From assembly GCF_900176075.1 (NCBI RefSeq), contig NZ_FWWV01000007.1, positions 1 to 64,000 on the forward strand: DNA of 64,000 bases, given 5' to 3'. The DNA comes from Pasteurella testudinis DSM 23072 (GTDB lineage Bacteria; Pseudomonadota; Gammaproteobacteria; Enterobacterales; Pasteurellaceae). The position numbers and the translations under genes were made by a program. The notes under the pieces are model-generated. The model was not told the origin of the DNA and did not search any database. It saw nothing but the letters and a program-made list of their open reading frames with translations. Below, in pieces: positions 18,617 to 28,154 of the stretch (within the stretch, counting starts at the first letter, position 1; the number at the start of each line of letters is the position of its first letter).

Positions 18617-19987
18617 TTAATGAATTTGAACCGTAATTTTCTGCTGCAAAAGCCAAAGGTTTACTTCCAGGCTATTAAATACGGCGTCCCATGTGTTGTG
18701 GGGATTGTTATTCAAAATACCGTTATCTCCAGCTTGATTAAAACTGAATTCGGTATAACGGACATTCGGATTTTTGAGTTGATCATGGAGTATTTGATAA
18801 TTGATACGAGAACCGGCAACCGGGGAGACTTTGTCCTCTTTGCTGTGAAAGAACCAAATGGGCGTGTCGGCTAGCGGAGCTAAATTTTCTTGGGTTGCGT
18901 TGCCGTCGATCCATTCGACGGAATAGGCTTCTCGCCCGCTCATTAATAATGCGGCGGCAAAAAAGTGCGGTCTGTCGAGCAGCAGATAGAGTGCGCCTTC
19001 AGCACCGCGTGATAAACCGACCAGATAAATGCGCGCAGGGTCAATTTGCGGATTTTCTTGTAGCGTTTTATCAATCATTGCCAGTAATAATGTTCGGCGG
19101 TTTTCGGTCTGCCAATGAACGCCGCCGCGTTGTCCTTTCTGTATGTCATCAAAGGGATCAAATACGCTGGCGTATTGCGGCGCGAGCACAAAGCCGTCTT
19201 CGTATTTTAAGGTTGAAATTGCCCCGGTGCTGGATAGCAGATGCGCCATATTATCCGCTCCCAACTGCCCGGAGCCATGCAGAAAAATCGTCAATGGGTG
19301 TTTTTTCAGATCAGATTTTTGCTGCGGGGAATAAAGGCGATAATGCAGGCTATTTTTAGGGTCGTTTAAATACACTTGATTGGCGGCGAATTGATCGATA
19401 AGACGATTGTTAACATTTTGTGGTTCAGCTGTGACGCTGATTGTTTCAGGCGCAAGGGTTTTGCCGTTGCTTAATTTGAGCAAACCTTGCCGTTGAATCA
19501 CATATTCCAACCGCTCTTGATAAAATTGCGGTACGCGGTTGCTTTGTACGATTTCACGTTGTGTGATTTCTTGTTTTTCATTTTTGGCGCGGAATAACAT
19601 CGGTTCGCTATTTTCAGTTTTCAGCGAATATAAATCGGCATTTTTATCCCATTTATTCAGCTCAAGAATCAGATATTTTCCGGCATTGGGAATAGGCGAG
19701 GGTTCCGGTTTATTGTTGCTATAGGCTCTTAAGATTTGCCGAGTTCCTTGAGTTTGGCTATCTAACCGCACTTCGACTTGATAAAGATCTTGTAATTCAT
19801 CACCGCTCAGTAAGTTATCTTCATATTCCAAGCTAATCGCACTAATTTTTTGTCCTTTGGCGCTAACCTCCGTGATCAAAGTCGCCTGAGCGGATTTAGC
19901 TTGTTGTGGTTGATCAGGTGTGGTGTCAGCGCTGATATAGGGCGAAATGATGAGAGAACATACCGCAATAAAAAGAGATTTCAACAT
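18617..19987 (-). CDS. Exported alpha/beta-hydrolase esterase
   Basis: 456 residues with a Sec signal (about 1-20, SPYISA then DTTP). The first half is a beta-rich domain of unknown role. The second half is an alpha/beta hydrolase of the polyhydroxybutyrate-depolymerase/prolyl-oligopeptidase-like type: oxyanion loop HGSG (237-240), nucleophile Ser326 in GLSRGAEG, Asp385 in SKEDKVSP, His430 in NPHNTWD. Predicted periplasmic or secreted. It lies 69 bp after the tetronate operon, across a terminator, and is coupled to the cyclase gene. It may free acid sugars from esters, an inference from position. Confidence 0.75.
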   Translation of the reverse strand: MLKSLFIAVCSLIISPYISADTTPDQPQQAKSAQATLITEVSAKGQKISAISLEYEDNLLSGDELQDLYQVEVRLDSQTQGTRQILRAYSNNKPEPSPIPNAGKYLILELNKWDKNADLYSLKTENSEPMLFRAKNEKQEITQREIVQSNRVPQFYQERLEYVIQRQGLLKLSNGKTLAPETISVTAEPQNVNNRLIDQFAANQVYLNDPKNSLHYRLYSPQQKSDLKKHPLTIFLHGSGQLGADNMAHLLSSTGAISTLKYEDGFVLAPQYASVFDPFDDIQKGQRGGVHWQTENRRTLLLAMIDKTLQENPQIDPARIYLVGLSRGAEGALYLLLDRPHFFAAALLMSGREAYSVEWIDGNATQENLAPLADTPIWFFHSKEDKVSPVAGSRINYQILHDQLKNPNVRYTEFSFNQAGDNGILNNNPHNTWDAVFNSLEVNLWLLQQKITVQIH

Positions 19988-20010
19988 GGGAGCCGTCCTA
20001 ATAAGAGATT

Positions 20011-20046
20011 AAAAACGAAAACGGGCAATCAGATGATTACCCGTTT
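20011..20046 (-). terminator. Terminator of the tetronate operon
   Basis: AAACGGGCAATC (20019-20030) pairs with GATTACCCGTTT (20035-20046) with one G-T pair. On the minus strand it is followed by TTTTCGTTTTT. It separates gntP from the esterase gene. Confidence 0.75.
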
Positions 20047-20056
20047 AAATCGTTGC

Positions 20057-21529
20057 TTAAAGTTTCCGGTTTTGCGTTTGAACATAGACGAGAATCAGTG
20101 CCAGAACGCCGAGCGGGAATATTAAGTCGAAGATTGAACCGTCTTGTCCCCAAACTAAGTTGGATAAAATCACGGCAGTTCCGCCAATTGCCCAAGCAAT
20201 GGTGGTCGGGATAGACCAGACAATCATTTGTTTTTTCACATCGTTGATGCCCATCATGCGGTTGACCACCCAGAACAGACTGTCGTTGAAGTAACCGAAG
20301 AATAGGGAACCCATGGTGGCGGCTTGGGCGGCAAGCAACATATTAACCCCCGGAATTTCCATTAAGATCGGAGCGGAAATCGAGGCGGCGGTGATCATCG
20401 CAACCGTACCCGAGCCTTGGATAAAGCGGACTAAAGTCGAAACGATGAACGGAATTAAAATAGGCGAGATGGGTAAATTAGCCACTTGTTCCGCTAATTG
20501 CTGCCCTGCGCCACTATCGCGTAATACCGCACCCAATGCGCCGCCGGCACCGGTCACCAGTAAAATAATCCCTGCGGTTTTCACCCCTTCTTCCAAGTGA
20601 AGTGCGGTGGTATTTTTGTCGGCATTCGGTAATAACGCATAGATTGAGACCAACACGCTCAGGGCTAAGGCGATGATTGGGCTACCGACAAAGGCGATCA
20701 CTTGATAAAGGGTTGAATCTAAAATCCAAGCAAACTGAGCTTGTTTTGCCATTAAATCGACAATCGCTTTAATAAAGATCAATACGATAGGTAACACGAT
20801 CGGTAGCATGGAAATGCCTAACCCGGGTAGGTTTTTCTTCTCTCTGCTTTCGATATAGCTGTCGTATTTTTCTTTCAGCTCTTCATCAGTGAAAGCCTGT
20901 TGATTGAAATCAGGGTATTTTTTATCCAACCACTTGGCATACAGGACGATACCGATAACCGCCGGAATAGCAAATGCCATGCCGATTAGCAGCATTGCGC
21001 CAATATCCACACCGAATAATCCGGCAACACCTAACGGACCGGGTGTCGGTGGTACGGTATGGTGCGTGACGACTAAGCCGCCGGCTAGAGCGACCCCTAA
21101 GGTTAACAGGGAACGCTTGCCGTTTTTCGCGAGCGCCTTGGCTACCGGGTATAAAATGACGAAAGCGGAGTCAACGAAAATCGGAATGCTGACCACATAA
21201 CCGGTAATGGCTAATGCCCATTCTTCTTTTTTCTTGCCTAAGAATTTAATAAAGCTGTATGCCATTTTTTCGGCGGCGCCGGAGACTTCTAAAATACTGC
21301 CCATCATCACGCCGAGACCAATCACGATCCCGATACTGCCGAGCGTACCGCCAAAACCTTTGGAAATCACCGCCAACGTTTCGGTGGCATTCAACCCGCC
21401 GACAATCCCGGCAATCGCGGAGGCAATCAGCATCGCGATAAAGGCGTGGACACGGGTTTTTAAGACTAAATAGACCAGTACGGCAACGGCAACAATAAGA
21501 CCAATAATGGGAATCGGTAATCCGAACAT
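20057..21529 (-). CDS. GntP-family permease of the tetronate operon
   Basis: 490 residues, the longest of the three GntP proteins here. It carries ISKGFGGTLGSIGIVIGLGV, HHTVPPTPGPLGVAG, FVDSAFVILYPVAK and GYFNDSLFWVVNRMMGI. It is the last gene of the ltnD-otnK-otnC-otnI-denD operon, 11 bp after denD with an AGGAGA site, and matches the permease at the same position in H. influenzae (HI1015). Likely substrate is D-erythronate, L-threonate or a related four-carbon acid. Confidence 0.9.
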   Translation of the reverse strand: MFGLPIPIIGLIVAVAVLVYLVLKTRVHAFIAMLIASAIAGIVGGLNATETLAVISKGFGGTLGSIGIVIGLGVMMGSILEVSGAAEKMAYSFIKFLGKKKEEWALAITGYVVSIPIFVDSAFVILYPVAKALAKNGKRSLLTLGVALAGGLVVTHHTVPPTPGPLGVAGLFGVDIGAMLLIGMAFAIPAVIGIVLYAKWLDKKYPDFNQQAFTDEELKEKYDSYIESREKKNLPGLGISMLPIVLPIVLIFIKAIVDLMAKQAQFAWILDSTLYQVIAFVGSPIIALALSVLVSIYALLPNADKNTTALHLEEGVKTAGIILLVTGAGGALGAVLRDSGAGQQLAEQVANLPISPILIPFIVSTLVRFIQGSGTVAMITAASISAPILMEIPGVNMLLAAQAATMGSLFFGYFNDSLFWVVNRMMGINDVKKQMIVWSIPTTIAWAIGGTAVILSNLVWGQDGSIFDLIFPLGVLALILVYVQTQNRKL

Positions 21530-21540
21530 AGGGTTATCTC

Positions 21541-22488
21541 CTATAAGTCATGCTGAATAAATTGATGGATAACATCACTAAAATTGTTATCGACATAAAA
21601 GCCCAGCTTTGCCGCTTGGCTGCAATCAATGCGCGCCGGCCAACTGGCGACAATATCATTAATTTTTTTATCAAACCGGAATTCGATTTTTTCTAAAATG
21701 GCTTCTCCTTTAATCGTAGCAAGATCGCGTAACATAGACTCAACACTGACGGTAAAACCCGGTAGATTGATGACATGCCAGTCTCGTGAGGTCAATGAGG
21801 GTAACGTCAGGGCATGGATAAAATTGCGGATCACGGTATTCGGGCTTGAAATCCACAGTAATAATTCTTTTGCTACCGGACAAACGGACGGCTTATTGTT
21901 CAATGGCTCGCGGATAATGCCACTGACAAAAGACGAGGCGGCTTTATTCGGTTTGCCCGGGCGGATACAAATCGTTGGCAAGCGTACTGCAATCCCATCA
22001 ACAAAGCCTTTGCGGCTATAATCGTTAATGAGTAATTCACACATCGATTTTTGGGTACCGTAAGTGGATTGCGGTGTGACGGCGGTACTGTTGCTGATCA
22101 CGTCGGGCAAATCGCCGCCGTAAACCGCCAAAGAGCTGGAGAATATAAAACGGATTTTCGGATTAACCCTGCGGCAGGCTTCCAACAGATTTTTGGTGGC
22201 GAGGAAATTGATTTCATAGCCTAAATCCGGATCTTCTTCGGCATGGCTGCTGACAATCGCTGCCAAGTGGAAAACCGCACTTGTGTCTTGGGTAATGATT
22301 TCATTTAACCCGTCAGGGTGGCGCAAGTCCATTTTAATGCTGCGAACGCGGCTGTCATTATTGGGAATAATAGGTTCGATCACATCAAGTAAAATCAACT
22401 CTTTAATCTGAATATCCTGTTGTCGCAACAATGTGTTGGCAAGGCGTTGTCCTAAAAAGCCTTGGCCACCGGTAATCACGATTTTCAT
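21541..22488 (-). CDS. denD: D-erythronate dehydrogenase (extended SDR)
   Basis: Oxidises D-erythronate to the 2-oxo-tetronate isomerised by OtnI. 315 residues: NAD motif GGQGFLG (7-13), SSS near 117-119, YGTQK with Tyr143/Lys147. Long agreement with HI1014 DenD by pattern. GGAGATG precedes the ATG. Within the operon it follows otnI by 13 bp. Assignment relies on the characterised H. influenzae pathway. Confidence 0.88.
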   Translation of the reverse strand: MKIVITGGQGFLGQRLANTLLRQQDIQIKELILLDVIEPIIPNNDSRVRSIKMDLRHPDGLNEIITQDTSAVFHLAAIVSSHAEEDPDLGYEINFLATKNLLEACRRVNPKIRFIFSSSLAVYGGDLPDVISNSTAVTPQSTYGTQKSMCELLINDYSRKGFVDGIAVRLPTICIRPGKPNKAASSFVSGIIREPLNNKPSVCPVAKELLLWISSPNTVIRNFIHALTLPSLTSRDWHVINLPGFTVSVESMLRDLATIKGEAILEKIEFRFDKKINDIVASWPARIDCSQAAKLGFYVDNNFSDVIHQFIQHDL

Positions 22489-22501
22489 TTCGGCATCTCC
22501 A

Positions 22502-23278
22502 TTATTTATATTGTTCGAACCAACCTAAACCCTCGGAAGTTTCGCCTCTCGGGTTATATTCGCAGCCGATCCAGCCGTCGTAACCGATTTCGTCCAGTTT
22601 GGCAAAGATGTGTTGGTAGTTGATTTCGCCTTCGTCAGGTTCATGGCGGTCGGGCACGGAAGCGATTTGCACATGGGCGAATTTGCCTTTTAAGGCGTCG
22701 GTCAGGCGGGACAAATTGCCGTCTACGTTTTGGGCATGGAAGTAATCCAATTGCACAAATACGTTGTCGCGATCAATCAACTCAACCAGTTCCAAGGTCT
22801 GAAATTGACTGGCGGTCAGGTAGTTCGGTTTGACTTGCGGACTGAGCGCTTCCAACAAAATTTTGACGCCGTGCGGTTTAAATTTGTCGGCGGCATAGCG
22901 CACGTTGACGATAAAGGTTTGTTTATATTTGGCATAATTTTCGCCCGGCGGCACGACGCCGGACATAATATGCACATTCGGGCAGCCGAGTGCCAGCGCG
23001 TATTCCAATGCCAGATCAATATCGTGGTGGCTGTCGGCTTCGCGCCCCGGAATGGCGGAAACGCCCCATTCGCCGGCTTGCACGTTACCTGCGGCGGTGT
23101 TGAACAACACTTGTTGCAAGCCGTTTTCTTGCAGTTTGGCTTTCAGTACCTCTTTCGGATAATCATAGGGGAAAAGGTATTCCACATAGTTGAAACCGGC
23201 TTTTGCCGCCGCCTCGAAACGATCGAGAAACGGCAGTTCGGTAAACATCATTGATAAATTTGCAGCAAACTTAGGCAT
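22502..23278 (-). CDS. otnI: 2-oxo-tetronate isomerase
   Basis: 258-residue TIM-barrel protein of the hydroxypyruvate-isomerase-like family (YgbM/OtnI). Start [48 protein letters not shown] and [11 protein letters not shown] carry the acidic metal and catalytic residues. It converts 2-oxo-tetronate to 3-oxo-tetronate, the OtnK substrate, so the erythronate branch (DenD plus OtnI) joins the threonate branch (LtnD). One base separates it from otnC. Confidence 0.9.
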   Translation of the reverse strand: MPKFAANLSMMFTELPFLDRFEAAAKAGFNYVEYLFPYDYPKEVLKAKLQENGLQQVLFNTAAGNVQAGEWGVSAIPGREADSHHDIDLALEYALALGCPNVHIMSGVVPPGENYAKYKQTFIVNVRYAADKFKPHGVKILLEALSPQVKPNYLTASQFQTLELVELIDRDNVFVQLDYFHAQNVDGNLSRLTDALKGKFAHVQIASVPDRHEPDEGEINYQHIFAKLDEIGYDGWIGCEYNPRGETSEGLGWFEQYK

Positions 23279-23279
23279 C

Positions 23280-23924
23280 TTATTTCCCTCTGTTTTTCAA
23301 ATCATTGACTTCATCATCAGTCAGATAACGGATATTTTGTCCTTTTAGCAGGAACAGCAATTTAGCGGTTTCTTCCAATTCTTCGGTGTTATCCACCGCA
23401 TCGAATAAATCTTCACCGCAGACCACCACGCCGTGATTGGCAAGTAAGAACGCCTTGCCGTCCAGCGCTCTTGCGCTTAATTCGCGTGCGATGTCCGGCG
23501 AACCGGGGCGGTAGTAAGGAATCACAGCCAGCTTGCCGACCCGCATCACATAGTAGGGCGTGAAGGCTTTGATGGCGTTGTCCGTATCTAAACCGTCCAA
23601 GCAGGAAAGTGCGGTCAGATAGGTGGAATGCAGGTGCACAATGGCGTTGCATTTAGGGTTGCGTTGGTACATCGCCAAATGGAACACCGATTCTTTCGAC
23701 GGTTTTTTGCCTTCCAGCAAGTTGCCGTCGCTATCCAGCACGGATAAATCTTCCGCCCTTAAACGCCCCAATGACGAACCGGTCGGGGTAACCAAAAAGC
23801 GGTTGCCGCTCAGACGCACGGAAATATTGCCGGCACCGCCGACGCTATAACCGCGTTCATAGAATGAACGTGCCAGTTGCACCAAATCCTGTTTTAATTG
23901 TTGTTCAGATGAAAGTGCGGTCAT
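23280..23924 (-). CDS. otnC: 3-oxo-tetronate 4-phosphate decarboxylase
   Basis: Class II aldolase/adducin-family enzyme yielding dihydroxyacetone phosphate and CO2. 214 residues; zinc ligands His97, His99 (VHLHSTYL) and His164 (ANHGVV), with Glu79 (KESVFH) as probable general acid. Its start overlaps the otnK stop by 4 bp (ATGA type). A broken relative lies at 17727-17890. Confidence 0.92.
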   Translation of the reverse strand: MTALSSEQQLKQDLVQLARSFYERGYSVGGAGNISVRLSGNRFLVTPTGSSLGRLRAEDLSVLDSDGNLLEGKKPSKESVFHLAMYQRNPKCNAIVHLHSTYLTALSCLDGLDTDNAIKAFTPYYVMRVGKLAVIPYYRPGSPDIARELSARALDGKAFLLANHGVVVCGEDLFDAVDNTEELEETAKLLFLLKGQNIRYLTDDEVNDLKNRGK

Positions 23925-25171
23925 ACAAACATCTCCTGTGCATAAGCAAAAAAGTTTTCACTGCCGAAATTGCCGGATTTCAACGCCAAGAAGACGTCTT
24001 CATCGAGGGCTTTTAACCACGGCACGCCAGGGGCTATTTGTTTGCCGATATGGAAGCCGTCAAAGCCTAATTCCTGTACCACAATGCTGGAGGTTTCGCC
24101 GCCGGCGGTAATGAAATTTTTAACCCCATGTTGTTTTAATTTGTGTGCCAACTGGGCGAAAGTTTGCTCAATTGCGTGGCTGGCGTTGTCCGCACCGAAT
24201 TGTTGTTGAATCGCTTTCAATTCTTGCGGCGGCACAGTTGCATAAACCATTGGCGCATTTGCATCGTCTAAATGCGCAAGCACCCATTGGCATAACTCAT
24301 CGGCATAGTTCGGATTGTTCAAACTCTGTTCAACGTCTAACAAACGGTGAGCCGCCTGTGACTGATAGGCGGCAACCTGTTTATTGGTCATCACAGAGCA
24401 AGAGCCGGATAGAATCACACTTTTGGCTTTAGTGGGTAAAAGTGCGGTTTTTGCCGCTTGTGCCGTATTGCTTTGGCTTTTGTACGCCGCCATATATGCT
24501 GCCAAGCCAGATCCGCCGGTCACCAGTTTGAAATCGTCAATTGCCTCCGCCAACACCGCCAGCTGTGAATTGTCCGCCGCATCGACCACCGCATAACGGC
24601 AGCCTTGCTGTTTGAGTTGTTCAAAACAACGCTTGACGTTATCTGCCCCTTGAATGACATCGGCATAGCTGACCAAGCCGGTTTTACCGCTGGCTTGTCC
24701 GTCCATCAAACGCACTAAATTAGCATCGGTCATCGGCGTAATCGGGTGGTTTTGCATTCCCGATTCGTTTAGCAGACTTTGCCCGACAAACAGGTAGCCG
24801 TTGAAAATCGTTCTGCCGTTGATCGGCAGTGCCGGACTGATCACGGTAAAATCGGTATCTAACGCATTTAATAACGCATCGGTGACCGGTCCGATATTGC
24901 CTTTGGCGGTGCTGTCAAAGGTGGAGCAATATTTAAAATAGAACTGGGTCGCACCGTTATTTTGTAGCCAAGTCAGCGCTTGTAACGACTGCTGTACCGC
25001 CTCGCTCGCCGGATTGGAGCGGGATTTGAGGCTGATAACCACCGCATCGACCGCACTTTCTAATGAGCGATCGGGAACACCATTCATTTGTACCGTACGC
25101 AGTCCGTTTTCCACTAAAAAACTGGCGATGTCGCTTGCGCCGGTGAAATCATCTGCAATAACACCCAACAT
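23921..25171 (-). CDS. otnK: 3-oxo-tetronate kinase (DUF1537 family)
   Basis: Phosphorylates 3-oxo-tetronate at O4 for OtnC. 416 residues with the two DUF1537 halves: N-terminal IADDFTGASDIASFL, KYCSTFDSTAKGNIGPV and PALPINGRTIFNGYLFV; C-terminal VILSGSCSVMTNKQV and FITAGGETSSIVVQELG for nucleotide binding. Full family length. Overlaps otnC by 4 bp and follows ltnD by 2 bp. Confidence 0.93.
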   Translation of the reverse strand: MLGVIADDFTGASDIASFLVENGLRTVQMNGVPDRSLESAVDAVVISLKSRSNPASEAVQQSLQALTWLQNNGATQFYFKYCSTFDSTAKGNIGPVTDALLNALDTDFTVISPALPINGRTIFNGYLFVGQSLLNESGMQNHPITPMTDANLVRLMDGQASGKTGLVSYADVIQGADNVKRCFEQLKQQGCRYAVVDAADNSQLAVLAEAIDDFKLVTGGSGLAAYMAAYKSQSNTAQAAKTALLPTKAKSVILSGSCSVMTNKQVAAYQSQAAHRLLDVEQSLNNPNYADELCQWVLAHLDDANAPMVYATVPPQELKAIQQQFGADNASHAIEQTFAQLAHKLKQHGVKNFITAGGETSSIVVQELGFDGFHIGKQIAPGVPWLKALDEDVFLALKSGNFGSENFFAYAQEMFV

Positions 25172-25173
25172 GA

Positions 25174-26073
25174 TTATTTCTCCTCTTTTTGCGGCAAGGT
25201 GATACCGTCGAAAATTTTGATGACGGCGCTGTCGTCCTCTTTGCCGTAACCGGCGTTGCTGGCGGAGGTGAACATATTAAATGCGGTGCTGGCAAGCGGC
25301 AGCGGGAAGCGCAGCGATTTGGCGGTGTCGGTCACCAAGCCCAAATCCTTGACGAAAATATCCACCATCGAAAGCGGGCTATAATCTCCGTCGACCACAT
25401 GTTTCATACGGTTTTCAAACATCCATGAATTGCCGGCGGCGTTGGTGACCACGTCATACATCAAATCCAACGGAATTCCGGCGCGAGCCGCCAACGCCAT
25501 CGCTTCCGCACCGGCGGCGATATGCACGCCGGCAAGCAATTGGTGAATGATTTTCACCGTTGCGCCCAAGCCGATTTCTTCGCCGATGTTATACACTTTG
25601 CCTGCAACCGCACTTAGCACCGGTTGCAGCTTCTCAAAGGCTTGCGCCGAACCTGACGCCATCACCGTCATTTCACCCTGTGCCGCTTTGGCTGCGCCGC
25701 CGGAGACAGGCGCATCTAACATGATTAAGTTTAACTCTGTTAATTTTTGTGAGATCTCTTTGGCATCTTGTGCAGATATGGTAGAGGACACCATCACCGC
25801 CGTACCGGCATTGAGTTTGGCGGCGAGCCCGTTTTCACCGAATAGAATCGCTTTGACTTGCGCGGCATTGACCACCAACAACAGCACCGCATCAAGTTTA
25901 TCGGCAAACGCATCGGCATTGGCCGCCACTTCTTTTGCGCCGGCCTGTTTTAATTTTTCTAATAAAACCGGATTTAAATCAATTCCGTAAGTATCAAGAT
26001 TGGCTTTTACACAGGAAAGGGCGGCGCCCATGCCCATTGCGCCGAGGCCGACGACTGCAACTGAATAGCTCAT
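25174..26073 (-). CDS. ltnD: L-threonate dehydrogenase
   Basis: Beta-hydroxyacid dehydrogenase oxidising L-threonate; 299 residues from the ATG at 26073 (GGAGA upstream), not the longer frame that begins at 26172 inside the promoter region. GLGAMGMG (9-16) binds NAD; DAPVSGGAAKAAQG and GATVKIIHQLLAG (catalytic Lys) are family signatures. First gene of the operon, divergent from the DeoR-family regulator. Confidence 0.93.
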   Translation of the reverse strand: MSYSVAVVGLGAMGMGAALSCVKANLDTYGIDLNPVLLEKLKQAGAKEVAANADAFADKLDAVLLLVVNAAQVKAILFGENGLAAKLNAGTAVMVSSTISAQDAKEISQKLTELNLIMLDAPVSGGAAKAAQGEMTVMASGSAQAFEKLQPVLSAVAGKVYNIGEEIGLGATVKIIHQLLAGVHIAAGAEAMALAARAGIPLDLMYDVVTNAAGNSWMFENRMKHVVDGDYSPLSMVDIFVKDLGLVTDTAKSLRFPLPLASTAFNMFTSASNAGYGKEDDSAVIKIFDGITLPQKEEK

Positions 26074-26154
26074 AAAAAAATCTCCATTCGATTTAACGTT
26101 AATAGTAATTTGGTTAGCGTATAATGCCTGAATTAGGAAAGGAAAACTGCGATA

Positions 26155-26270
26155 GTGATCACAAATATTCACAATGTGTGTTATTTATTGTGAATTGTTG
26201 GTTTTTTTCAAATCAATATTTGGCTTTGTTACCTATAAAGTGTTATTATTTCACGAAAATTCACAATAAA
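26155..26270. promoter_or_regulatory. Shared ltnD/regulator control region with DeoR-type repeats
   Basis: Two 13-bp sites are exact reverse complements: TTTATTGTGAATT (26184-26196) and AATTCACAATAAA (26258-26270). Further half-sites ATTCACAAT (26167-26175), TCACAAAT (26159-26166) and TTTCACGAAA (near 26250) add to the cluster. DeoR-family repressors commonly bind such repeats and use a phosphorylated intermediate as inducer. The region lies between two divergent genes, so it probably controls both. Confidence 0.65.
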
Positions 26271-26285
26271 TTTAAAGGATTACAT

Positions 26286-27044
26286 ATGATTCCGGCAGAA
26301 AGACAAAAGCAGATTTTGACCTTGCTGACCGAGCACGATTTGATCAGCATTGCCGAACTGGTCGAGATTATGCAGGTGTCGCATATGACGGTGCGGCGGG
26401 ATATTCAAAAATTGGAAGAGCAAGGCAAGGTGGTATCGGTTTCCGGCGGGGTGCAGCTGCTGCAACGTTTGTTTATCGAGCCGACCCACGATGATAAATC
26501 CCTCTTGTTCCAAGCACAAAAACAAGCTATCGGCGCGGCTGCCACGCAATTAATCGGCGACAGCAAAACGGTGTATTTAGATGCCGGTACGACAACCTTA
26601 GAAATTGCACATCATATTGCCAAGCGGAGTGATTTGCTGGTGATTACCAATGATTTTGTGATCGCCAATTTTTTGATTAAAGAGGGCAGCGGCGAACTGA
26701 TTCACACCGGCGGCTATGTTTGCAAAGACAACTACTCTTCGGTCGGCGAACTGTCGGCGCAATTTCTGCGTAATATTTCGATTGACGTGGCGTTTATTTC
26801 GACCTCATCATGGAATTTAAAGGGCTTAACTACGCCTGATGAGAAGAAATTGGCGGTGAAGCGTGCGATTGTGGAATCGAGCAAACAGAATATTTTGGTC
26901 ACCGATGCGTCGAAATACGGCAAAGTGGCGACCTTTTGGATTTACGGTTTGGAAGTGTTCGATACGATTGTGACCGATCACACCCTGCTGGACAGCGTGC
27001 AGAAAAATATTCAGAATTTAAATATTGAGCTGGTGTTGGCATAA
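26286..27044 (+). CDS. DeoR-family transcriptional regulator of the tetronate operon
   Basis: 252 residues from the ATG at 26286, which has AAGGA upstream and matches the family start MIPAERQKQILTLL; the frame is open to 26124 but that part is promoter. The N-terminal winged helix shows AELVEIMQVSHMTVRRDIQKLEEQGKV; the C-terminal DeoRC sensor has YLDAGTTTLEIA and VTDASKYGKVA. It matches the position of H. influenzae HI1009. The likely inducer is a phosphorylated four-carbon intermediate. Confidence 0.9.
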   Translation: MIPAERQKQILTLLTEHDLISIAELVEIMQVSHMTVRRDIQKLEEQGKVVSVSGGVQLLQRLFIEPTHDDKSLLFQAQKQAIGAAATQLIGDSKTVYLDAGTTTLEIAHHIAKRSDLLVITNDFVIANFLIKEGSGELIHTGGYVCKDNYSSVGELSAQFLRNISIDVAFISTSSWNLKGLTTPDEKKLAVKRAIVESSKQNILVTDASKYGKVATFWIYGLEVFDTIVTDHTLLDSVQKNIQNLNIELVLA

Positions 27045-27049
27045 AAAAT

Positions 27050-27075
27050 CGCTATCGGTTTTGCTGCCGATAGCG
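27050..27075 (-). terminator. glpX terminator
   Basis: CGCTATCGG (27050-27058) pairs with CCGATAGCG (27067-27075). The T run (ATTTTTTAT) follows on the minus strand, so it serves glpX. Confidence 0.7.
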
Positions 27076-27093
27076 AGGGTTAAACCGCATTTT

Positions 27094-27132
27094 AAGGCAT
27101 AGCTCAAAGGCATAGCTCAAAGGTATGGCTCA
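27094..27132. repeat. 13-bp tandem repeat, three copies
   Basis: Unit AAGGCATAGCTCA occurs at 27094-27106 and 27107-27119 exactly, and as AAGGTATGGCTCA at 27120-27132 with two changes. It lies between the glpX stop and its terminator hairpin. Confidence 0.85.
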
Positions 27133-27140
27133 GTGGTGGT

Positions 27141-28154
27141 TTAGCTACCAATCAAACGATACAGATCGGTGTCTTTGCGATCCAAATAGTGGAACGATTG
27201 AATGCGGCGAATGGTGCGTGAGCGACCGCGAATCAATAGGGTTTCGGTGGTGGCGAGGTTGCCTTTGCGGTGAATGCCTTTCAGCAGATCGCCGTTGGTG
27301 ATGCCGGTGGCGGAGAAAATCAGGTTATCGTCGCGCACGATCTCTTCCAATTGCAGCACTTTGTTCACTTCCACGCCCATCTGTTGACAGCGCGCGATCT
27401 CTTGTGCGGCAATGGCGCGGTTTTCTTCGCTGTCGCCTTTGACTTGGTTGCGCGGCAACAACCGCACTTGCATTTCGCCGCCTAGCGCACGAATCGCAGC
27501 GCCGGCGACCACGCCTTCCGGCGCACCGCCGATGGCGTAGAGCATATCGACATTGTTATCCGGCAAGCAGCATAAAATCGATGCGGCGACATCGCCGTCG
27601 GGAATGGCCAACACTTTCACGCCCAGTTGTTGCATTTTGGCGATGGTTTCGTGGTGGCGCGGTTTGTCGAGGGTGATGACGGTCAGCTGCGACAGCAATT
27701 TACCTAACTTGGAGGCGACACGGCGCAGGTTTTGTTCCAACGGCAGATTGAGATCGACCATGCCTTTCACTTCCGGCCCGACCACCAGTTTTTCCATATA
27801 CATATCAGGCGCTTGCAGGAAAGTTTCCGGCCCGCCGGCAGCAAGCACCGATAGGGCGTTGGCTTGTCCCATCGCGGTCATGCGCGTTCCCTCGATCGGA
27901 TCGACGGCAATCGAAATGGCGTCGCCGCTGCCGTTACCGACTTTTTCGCCGATATACAACATCGGGGCGTCGTCGATTTCGCCTTCGCCGATCACAATTT
28001 CACCATTGATGTCAATTTGGTTGAGCATAATGCGCATGGCTTTTACGGCGGCTTCGTCGGCGGCGTCTTTGTTGCCGCGCCCTAACCAGGCAAATCCTGC
28101 CAGAGCGGCAGCTTCGGTAACGCGGGAGAATTCAATTGCGAGGGATCTTTTCAT
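27141..28154 (-). CDS. glpX: Fructose-1,6-bisphosphatase class II
   Basis: Gluconeogenic phosphatase, 337 residues as in E. coli GlpX. The metal/phosphate motifs are clear: IVIGEGEIDDAPMLYIGE, DPIEGTRMTAMG, CLPDNNVDMLYAIGGAPEGV. Lone gene divergent from zapB. It is not beside glpFK as in enterics; here it precedes zapB and the glycogen operon. Confidence 0.96.
   Translation of the reverse strand: MKRSLAIEFSRVTEAAALAGFAWLGRGNKDAADEAAVKAMRIMLNQIDINGEIVIGEGEIDDAPMLYIGEKVGNGSGDAISIAVDPIEGTRMTAMGQANALSVLAAGGPETFLQAPDMYMEKLVVGPEVKGMVDLNLPLEQNLRRVASKLGKLLSQLTVITLDKPRHHETIAKMQQLGVKVLAIPDGDVAASILCCLPDNNVDMLYAIGGAPEGVVAGAAIRALGGEMQVRLLPRNQVKGDSEENRAIAAQEIARCQQMGVEVNKVLQLEEIVRDDNLIFSATGITNGDLLKGIHRKGNLATTETLLIRGRSRTIRRIQSFHYLDRKDTDLYRLIGS

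Noticed and set aside
26124-26285. N-terminal extension of the DeoR-family regulator
   Set aside because: The 54 extra codons lie over the operator repeats, and the family start with a ribosome site is at 26286.
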